Source: Streptomyces sp. NBC_00513 (GTDB lineage: Bacteria; Actinomycetota; Actinomycetes; Streptomycetales; Streptomycetaceae). From it: a DNA stretch of 64,000 bases. Shown in pieces: positions 62,145-64,000 of this stretch; position 1 is the first letter of the stretch, and each line of letters starts with the position of its first letter. Location: NCBI RefSeq assembly GCF_041431415.1, contig NZ_CP107845.1:992001-1056000 (forward strand), written 5' to 3'. The notes beneath the pieces were generated by a model. It searched no databases. It was not told where the DNA came from and saw nothing but the letters and a program-made list of their open reading frames with translations. A program made the position numbers and the translations under genes.

Positions 62145-62248
62145 GGGGCGACGGTGGCGCCGAGCATGCCCGCCGCGTGCAAGACCTCGCAGGGGGCGAT
62201 GACGTCAAGGGGGTCGAATCCATCGAACAGGACGAACTGAACGTGCAT
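62141..62248 (-). pseudogene. Truncated DJ-1/PfpI family gene (35 codons)
   Basis: From an ATG at 62248 the frame reads MHVQFVLFDGFDPLDVIAP then CEVLHAAGMLGATVAP and stops. This is the exact N-terminus of DJ-1/PfpI (GlxA-like) amidotransferase proteins, which are normally about 190-230 aa; the rest, including the catalytic Cys, is missing. It is divergent from an AraC regulator of the same superfamily, the usual partner layout, so a once-complete gene was probably deleted. Confidence 0.75.
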
Positions 62249-62437
62249 GTCCGCTTGCCTCTTTCGCTTCGTGGGGTGTGCGCGACCCACGCTAGGAGGC
62301 TCGCCCGACTCCTCCCATGGGCAGAAATGACAAAGGGCAACGGGATCCCGCCAACCCTCTCCACCGGCTTCTTTCTCTTTCACAGGACCGTGACCTGCCT
62401 GTTCGAGCATGGCGGGAACCGAACTACCCTGGGTCGC

Positions 62438-63400
62438 ATGCATACCGTGGCGGTTCTCGCGCTGGACCATGTGGTGGCCTTCGACATCGCGACCCCCGTC
62501 GAGGCGTTCGGACGGGCCCGACTGGCCGACGGACGGCTGCCCTACCGGATCCGGGTGTGCGGAACCGGGGGCGAGGTGACCGCGAGCAACGCGTTCACGA
62601 TCCGCGCCCCGTACGGATTGGACGCCCTGGCCGACGCCGACACCATCGTCGTGCCCGGCTGCGCGGAGGACGCCCCGCCGCCCGACCCGGCGGTACTGGA
62701 GGCCCTGCGCTCCGCGGCGGCGGCCGGGACCCGGATCGCCTCGATCTGCGCGGGCGCGTTCGTCCTCGCCGCGACCGGGCTGCTGGACGGACTGGCGGCG
62801 ACGACCCACTGGATCGCGGCCGCGCGACTGGCCGAGGAGTTCCCGCTGGTCGACGTGCGTCCCGACGTGCTCTACGTCGACAACGGGCAGTTGCTCACCT
62901 CGGCGGGGGCGGCGGCCGGGCTGGACCTGTGCCTGCACATGATCCGGCGGGACTTCGGGTCGGCGGTCGCGGCGGACGCCGCGCGACTGTCGGTGATGCC
63001 GCTGGAACGGGAGGGCGGGCAGGCCCAGTTCATCGTTCACGCCCAACCCCCCGTGCCTCGTGGATCGCTGTTGGAGCCGGCGCTCTCCTGGATCGAGGAC
63101 AACCTGGGGCGGGACCTCACCCTGGCCGCCATGGCCGCCCGGACCGGCATGAGCGAGCGCACCTTCAGTCGCCGGTTCCGGGAGCAGACGGGGACCACTC
63201 CCTTGCAGTGGCTGCTGCGCGCCCGGGTCCGGCGGGCCCAGTTCCTGCTGGAGACCACCGAGTACGGCGTCGAGCGCATCGCCGCGCAGGCCGGGTTCGG
63301 CTCACCGACCGCGTTCCGGGAACGGTTCAAGCGGGTCGCCGGGATCACCCCGCAGGCCTACCGCTCCTCCTTCCGCGGGACGCCCGCCGAGGTGCTGTGA
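62438..63400 (+). CDS. GlxA-type AraC regulator with DJ-1/PfpI domain
   Basis: 320 aa from the ATG at 62438. Residues 1-165 are a DJ-1/PfpI domain (VAVLALDHVVAFDIATPVEAFG) with the nucleophile-elbow Cys in IASICAGAFVLA. The C-terminal AraC domain has two helix-turn-helix units (LTLAAMAARTGMSERTFSRRFRE and VERIAAQAGFGSPTAFRERFK). It activates transcription of neighbouring genes; its divergent DJ-1 target is truncated here. Confidence 0.93.
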   Translation: MHTVAVLALDHVVAFDIATPVEAFGRARLADGRLPYRIRVCGTGGEVTASNAFTIRAPYGLDALADADTIVVPGCAEDAPPPDPAVLEALRSAAAAGTRIASICAGAFVLAATGLLDGLAATTHWIAAARLAEEFPLVDVRPDVLYVDNGQLLTSAGAAAGLDLCLHMIRRDFGSAVAADAARLSVMPLEREGGQAQFIVHAQPPVPRGSLLEPALSWIEDNLGRDLTLAAMAARTGMSERTFSRRFREQTGTTPLQWLLRARVRRAQFLLETTEYGVERIAAQAGFGSPTAFRERFKRVAGITPQAYRSSFRGTPAEVL

Positions 63401-63648
63401 TCCGCGCCGGCCGGATGCGCGGCTGATCGACGGCCGTCCGACGAACCCCGCGGGCCCTGCGGACCGGCGATGACGCAGGCTCGGAAATGTCCGGATTCGA
63501 CGGACGTCGAAAGGCTTTGGGCCCGGCCGCCGTACCCCACGAGACTGGCGCCCGAAGCCGGGACGCACCGCGCACTCCACGGCCGCCCGTCCACCCGGAC
63601 GGCGCGCCGCCCGGCGATCCGATCACCAGGTGAGGAGCACACCCGATC

Positions 63649-64000
63649 ATGCGCACCCCGCACCCCTTCGCCGTTCGTGCCGCAGTCGTCGCCGGCGCGG
63701 TCCTGTCGGCCGTCACCGTACTTGCCGCGTCTGCCCAGGCGAGGCCCGCCGAGTCGCCCGCCACCGGGGTCGCCATGACCTCGTTCAAGTCCCAGTACGT
63801 CAACATCGCCACCGGCAAGTGTCTGGACATCCGGGGTGGTTCACCTCGCGAGGACGCGCTCGTCCAGCAGTTCAACTGCAAGAACGAGGAGTACCAGAAG
63901 TTCTGGTCGGAGAGCGTCCTCGGTGACCCGGCGGTCGACATGAGGCCGGCGCACGTCTCCAACCTGTGTCTCCAACCGTCCGGCCTGGAGGCGGGGGCGA
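63649..64000 (+). CDS. Secreted ricin-type (RICIN) lectin, cut by window edge
   Basis: 117 codons to the window edge. Signal peptide (FAVRAAVVAGAVLSAVTVLA) cleaved near AQA|RPAES. The mature part has the beta-trefoil pattern YVNIATGKCLDIRGG, ALVQQFNCKNEEYQKFW and SNLCLQPSG. It is probably a short secreted carbohydrate-binding protein or the start of a larger one. GGTGAGGAG precedes the ATG by 12 nt. Confidence 0.85.
   Translation, partial: MRTPHPFAVRAAVVAGAVLSAVTVLAASAQARPAESPATGVAMTSFKSQYVNIATGKCLDIRGGSPREDALVQQFNCKNEEYQKFWSESVLGDPAVDMRPAHVSNLCLQPSGLEAGA

Noticed and set aside
63401..63648. Promoter or small gene between the GlxA regulator and the lectin
   Set aside because: No convincing -10/-35 pair, hairpin or coding signal beyond the lectin ribosome site.

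Overview
The window looks like a piece of a Streptomyces (or very close Streptomycetaceae) chromosome. It is very GC-rich, with G/C-ending codons, GTG/TTG starts and many ATGA/GTGA stop-start overlaps. It encodes a rodlin, a DUF5302 protein, a family-19 chitinase with DasR-type operator repeats, a complete conservon (CvnA-D plus two P450s) and many secreted proteins. There are no rRNA genes, conventional tRNA genes, CRISPR arrays, phage genes or intact insertion sequences.

Layout. 1-2.1 kb: NarL/DesK-type two-component pair translationally coupled to a membrane protein cut by the window edge. 2.2-6.1 kb: small membrane protein, Ohr/OhrR peroxide pair, and a MarR regulator divergent from a DHA2-type exporter. 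6.3-19.0 kb: a five-gene block, DUF4132 protein, a 1651-aa protein, a MoxR AAA+ ATPase, a DUF5682-VWA fusion and a SWIM zinc-finger protein. It matches the gene content of the uncharacterised E. coli yehI/yehL/yehM/yehP/yehQ cluster and is probably one chaperone-like NTP-driven machine. 19.3-31.0 kb: secreted HNH lipoprotein, DUF5302, rodlin, chitinase, LAL regulator, subtilase, DUF1838, DUF1996, and an ECF sigma/anti-sigma pair.

31.1-32.2 kb is the most unusual part. An uncharacterised 243-aa protein gene is followed on the same strand by two RNAs whose sequence folds as circularly permuted tRNAs. T-arm and acceptor 3' strand come first, then a short closing loop, then acceptor 5' strand, D-arm and anticodon-stem 5' strand. 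Leader and trailer pair with each other beyond the anticodon stem. This is the architecture of tRNA-mimicking bacterial Y RNAs (YrlA) or of permuted tRNA genes, but no Ro60/TROVE gene is in the window.

32.2-37.7 kb: conservon (P450, ExxR-less P450, CvnD, CvnC, CvnB, CvnA). 38.1-44.2 kb: two coupled ATP-grasp enzymes, DMT transporter, a 40-aa secreted peptide, zinc alcohol dehydrogenase, GPP34 protein, third ATP-grasp enzyme. 44.2-48.2 kb is a decayed zone: an alpha/beta-hydrolase pseudogene disrupted by a 164-bp MITE-like insertion and a frameshift, an intact esterase, a 12-bp minisatellite of about 21.7 units, and a surE-like gene broken by an apparent inversion.

48.3-64.0 kb: DUF2330 protein, DeoR/MFS divergent pair with GAACA operators, an ABC importer operon of the 2-aminoethylphosphonate/Fe3+ type with a HAD hydrolase and divergent GntR/UTRA regulator, epimerase, LysR coupled to an LRV-repeat protein with a Cys cluster, two small membrane proteins, a truncated DJ-1/PfpI remnant next to a GlxA-type AraC regulator, and a secreted ricin-type lectin cut by the right edge.
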